Below, piece by piece: positions 60,962-64,000 of a DNA stretch of 64,000 nt (position 1 is its first letter; each line of letters begins with the position of its first letter). Location of the stretch: positions 25,727,681 to 25,791,680 of the forward strand of contig OU612071.1 in assembly GCA_914767715.1 (NCBI GenBank). Reading direction: 5' to 3'. Under the pieces are notes generated by a model. The model was not told where the DNA came from. It searched no databases and was given only the letters and a program-made list of their open reading frames with translations. Origin of the DNA: Membranipora membranacea. Its lineage: Eukaryota > Bryozoa > Gymnolaemata > Cheilostomatida > Membraniporidae. Both the position numbers and the translations under genes were made by a program.

Positions 60962-61044
60962 TAATATACTAAAGATGGTTGTGAAGATTTACGTCGTGCA
61001 TCTTCCACTGAGATACTGTGCACGACGTAAATCTTCAAAACCAT
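60962..61044. repeat. Inverted duplication forming a hairpin
   Basis: Relative to copies 1 and 2, an inverted extra copy of GAAGATTTACGTCGTGCA has been placed next to the original, giving a roughly 25-bp stem around a loop containing CTTCCACTGAGATAC. A second small palindrome (TTTAGTATAATATACTAAA) sits just to the left. The pattern fits replication template switching. Confidence 0.7.
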
Positions 61045-61692
61045 ATGATGTGTAACGTCGTGTCATGCTACATTTAATTTTCATGAGACCAATCACTGGT
61101 TTGCAGGCAACTGAATAATTTTGCTAATTTGTGTAGAATTGTTGTTTATAGAATGTCCTCACCAGTATTTCATAAGTTTAGATTTCATAACACTCTGATC
61201 AGTGTTTTAAGTCTTCATCTCATACTGACTATTAGTGAAACACATACAGACTGTGAATTTATCTCCTCTGTGTGCAATGTGCAAACCTCAGCGTACCAGG
61301 TTTGCCATGATAGGATTGTTATTTGTTCAACACCAACATCAATATATAATTAAGACTAATTAGATGAATTTTGTTGTATTGTGCTGTTAAAATTACAAAA
61401 ATGTAAAAGAAAGTATAGAAATGTAGTGAAAATAGTAACCAATAAGTCAGAAGTCGCGAACCAAGTCAGGATAAGTTATGTGTCTAAAAATTAGTAGTAT
61501 TCAAGCACGAATATACTGATTATAAATATTTACATCTAAGTAAAATGTTCCCAAAAAGACAATCAAAAACATAAGATCAGAATAACTCAGAGGTTACAAG
61601 ACTGACTTCTTGTCACCTGAAGGCCTCGATGATGAACCATAAATTGTGATCGACAAACCAACACTAAATTTTACAACACTTCTCAACTCGAT

Positions 61693-61698
61693 TTTATT
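61693..61698 (-). terminator. Polyadenylation signal of paralogue 3
   Basis: AATAAA on the minus strand, in the same position relative to the stop as in paralogues 1 and 2. Confidence 0.55.
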
Positions 61699-61755
61699 CA
61701 CAACGGATCCCAACTACCTTGCTTGAAACATGAATACTACAATCAGAGAGCCTCA

Positions 61756-64000
61756 CTAACTCATTGTGAAGTGTTCAAACTCAATACCGACTTGTTTTAT
61801 CAGACTGAGACTGTCTCTTAGTGAGACCGCCTCTCGCTGGGCTCTCTGATAATCAGGAGTGAAAGCTTCATTATCAGTACTGAGATCATACATGAGGTCA
61901 GCTGCCTTCACTGCATGTTCTCTTGACTCTGAGAGACGAAGGAGGCGAAACAGGAGCAGACCTATGGCTGTGTGGGTTTGGGCGAGGTGGAATCTGGTCT
62001 GTCTGTATTGTGGGAACTCTTGAAAGACACAAAGCGCTTTGTGCAGATTTATCCAAGCTTTATCAAACTTATCAAGCATCATCAGACTAAACCCCATCAG
62101 GTAATAACAGATCCCAGATCGTGATGGATATTTCCCTGCTGGCCTTGTAAATGCCAGGTATGATAACCCGCAAGCTGTCTTATATTCCTTCAATGCAATG
62201 CAGCATTTACTTGATTCTGTCAGCAGGTCAACATAACTTTCACTGAGAACAAATCTCTTACTTCTCGCAGCCTTTCTGAACGACTCTAGCGCCTCAGTAT
62301 AACGTCACGTCTTAGTATAGAGATGGCCTAGTGAGTCAAAGGTTAATGACCTATAAAAGTCTCTCTTAGAGATAGCTAACTCATTTACTGTTTCGAATGC
62401 ATCGCTGATCATTTGTAAAGCTTTGTCATACTCTCCGAGCTCACAGAGAACTCGTTCAGAACGGTCTGACTGATAATCAGAGGTACGAGTAAGAGTACGA
62501 GTAGGAGTTTGACACGAGGTATTCAAACAGAGTGCATGTGAATGATCCACCCATGATCTATGGTAACAACCCATACTATATAGTATATCTGCAGTGAGCA
62601 AAGAATGCCTCATCCTCCTAACTCTAATAGCATTACTGTCAGAGTGAATGTAAAGCTGTTTAGACACTGCTAACGATTTATCATTGTATTGTAAAGATCT
62701 TCTATAATCACCCATTACCAAATATATATGTGCGAGTAACTGGTATTTACGCACTAAATCTGGATGTGCTGTGTGTCGGCCGTAAATGTTAATGACGAGC
62801 CTCTCTGCATTATAAGAATCAGATAAAGCTTTCTCGTATTCCCCTAATCCACAATGGAGAATACTCCTATTATGCAGAACATTATTCAGAAAAACATCAA
62901 CATTTACGCCCATGTTAGTTTTTAATGCATTTAAGATATCGAAAGAATAAGCTCTATGTTTGAGTGCCTGATCATATAATTCCAGCCCTTCATATGTCAT
63001 ACTCCGGGGGCCATAATACGTCACTATTACTAGTGCTAAATGAGACACTCGATCATGATGTGTTTGGTCATGTTTAGTTTGTACCTCTTTCATAGCATAC
63101 TCATACAGTGACAGTGACTTTGTGTCATATTGCTTCATAAGAGCAAGCTCAATCTTATCCAGGACCTCAAGGCATTCTTTGTAACAACTAAGCATGAACA
63201 AACAACGGGCTTGCTCCAACTGCCAGGATATAACTGATCTAATATTATCACATTGGATTAGAGTTTCAAGATAACCTAAAGCCCCTCTGTAGTTCTCACT
63301 ATTAAACAGGATGGTGTAACACAGCTTTAGTGCTCTCAACTCATATGCTCTGGGTTTTGTTATGTTGTTTATATGAACATACTCTCTTATCATCTTCCTG
63401 AATCCATTACAATCTACCACGTTTTCTTCTGTTAGAGCTTCAGTCAGGACTCTTAAAGCTCTCTCATAATCAGACATAACAACGAAAACCTCGGCTTGTA
63501 ACGGGAAATTTGATTTGAGCAGACTTATTGGTGATCTTTTATCTGGAAGACATAGACCGATGAATTTTCTCATATCAAAATCATGTAAATCTACAATCAT
63601 AGACAGGCCTCTTACTACTGATCTGTTGACAAACCATTTCAGGGACGTCAACAAACAACCGAACATGATGAAGATATTTCTTGGGATGTGATAGCGGTCA
63701 CTCTCTGATTTCTGTGGGATGTCAGGGAGAACAGACAGACACTCACACTGAGTCCCTGAAGTGATGTAGGCCTTTATCCTTATAAAGATGGCCAGCCCTA
63801 GTGTTATGTTCATCAATTGATAATGCTCTTTACTTATTACCCTGAATGACGATGCCATGATCTCAAATACTTCCCACGGATAGGCCTTCTCAGTCCCAAG
63901 CAGGACTTTCAGATTTGATGCTAGAAGAGTCGGATAGCGGAATATGTCAGATTTCACTTTAAAGTCAGATTTTTCATTGCCACTCTCAAATTTGGGCAGG
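61756..64000 (-). pseudogene. Nucleotidyltransferase-TPR protein, paralogue 3 (partial, one nonsense codon)
   Basis: The minus-strand frame is open from the window edge to a TGA at 62305-62307, then continues in the same frame to the normal stop at 61756. In paralogues 1 and 2 that place reads ACA-GGA (T-G); here ACG-TGA. The visible part corresponds to about residue 350 to the end and keeps all TPR repeats. Nothing else is broken, so it is either a very young pseudogene, a polymorphism or a sequencing error; if translated, the product would lack the last 183 residues. The nucleotidyltransferase domain lies outside the window. TPR helix-A residues again differ from both other copies. Confidence 0.8.

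Larger units (their letters stand above)
59930..64000 (-). repeat. Segmental duplication, copy 3 (inverted, partial)
   Basis: The complement of this region matches copy 1 from about position 3720 to 8012 and continues beyond the window. It contains the 3' part of a nucleotidyltransferase-TPR gene and its 3' flank. It lacks the SINE-like insertion (empty site at 60498-60521) and has a private rearrangement at about 60955-61045. Confidence 0.92.

Overview
The window is genomic DNA of an invertebrate animal. It has AT-rich sequence, spliceosomal introns with GT..AG borders, polyadenylation signals, non-LTR and LTR retrotransposons, tRNA-derived SINE-like repeats, and a gene matching the ciliary coiled-coil protein CCDC180. 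A sponge, cnidarian or similar marine invertebrate is my guess; the sequence alone does not settle it.

The main architecture is a segmental duplication. Copy 1 (746-26106) and copy 2 (35701-54869) are direct repeats about 35 kb apart. A third, partial copy lies inverted at the right end (59930 to the window edge, continuing outside). Copies 1 and 2 each carry, in the same order, a two-exon gene for a protein of about 1,090 residues (GlnD/DUF294-type nucleotidyltransferase domain followed by TPR repeats) and a many-exon CCDC180-like gene. Copy 3 holds the 3' two thirds of another nucleotidyltransferase-TPR gene, broken by one in-frame TGA. The three paralogues are nearly identical at the C-terminus and in flanking DNA, but differ strongly at clustered codons inside the TPR repeats, mostly at positions that line the TPR groove. 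This is the best candidate for an undescribed, diversifying recognition system in the window.

Region by region: 1-745 holds a 16-bp minisatellite. 746-5938 is gene 1; 5939-8815 is its 3' flank with a SINE-like insertion that copy 3 lacks. 8817-11515 is a CR1/L2-like LINE, two thirds of which is deleted in copy 2. 12617-19641 is a local tandem duplication carrying a gag-only LTR element and an LTR/minisatellite remnant, with the matching empty site in copy 2. 19715-25972 is CCDC180 copy 1, cut off downstream by an antisense LINE deletion derivative and a fold-back element. 27585-35700 separates the two copies and is full of rearranged LINE and SINE pieces. 35701-42391 has a 1.46-kb copy-2-specific insertion and gene 2; 48200-58147 is CCDC180 copy 2 with extra 3' exons. 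58150-59930 contains tRNA-like repeats; the rest is inverted copy 3.

Because the copies can be compared, several insertions and deletions can be polarised from the window itself. All family names come from reading motifs; no database search was possible.
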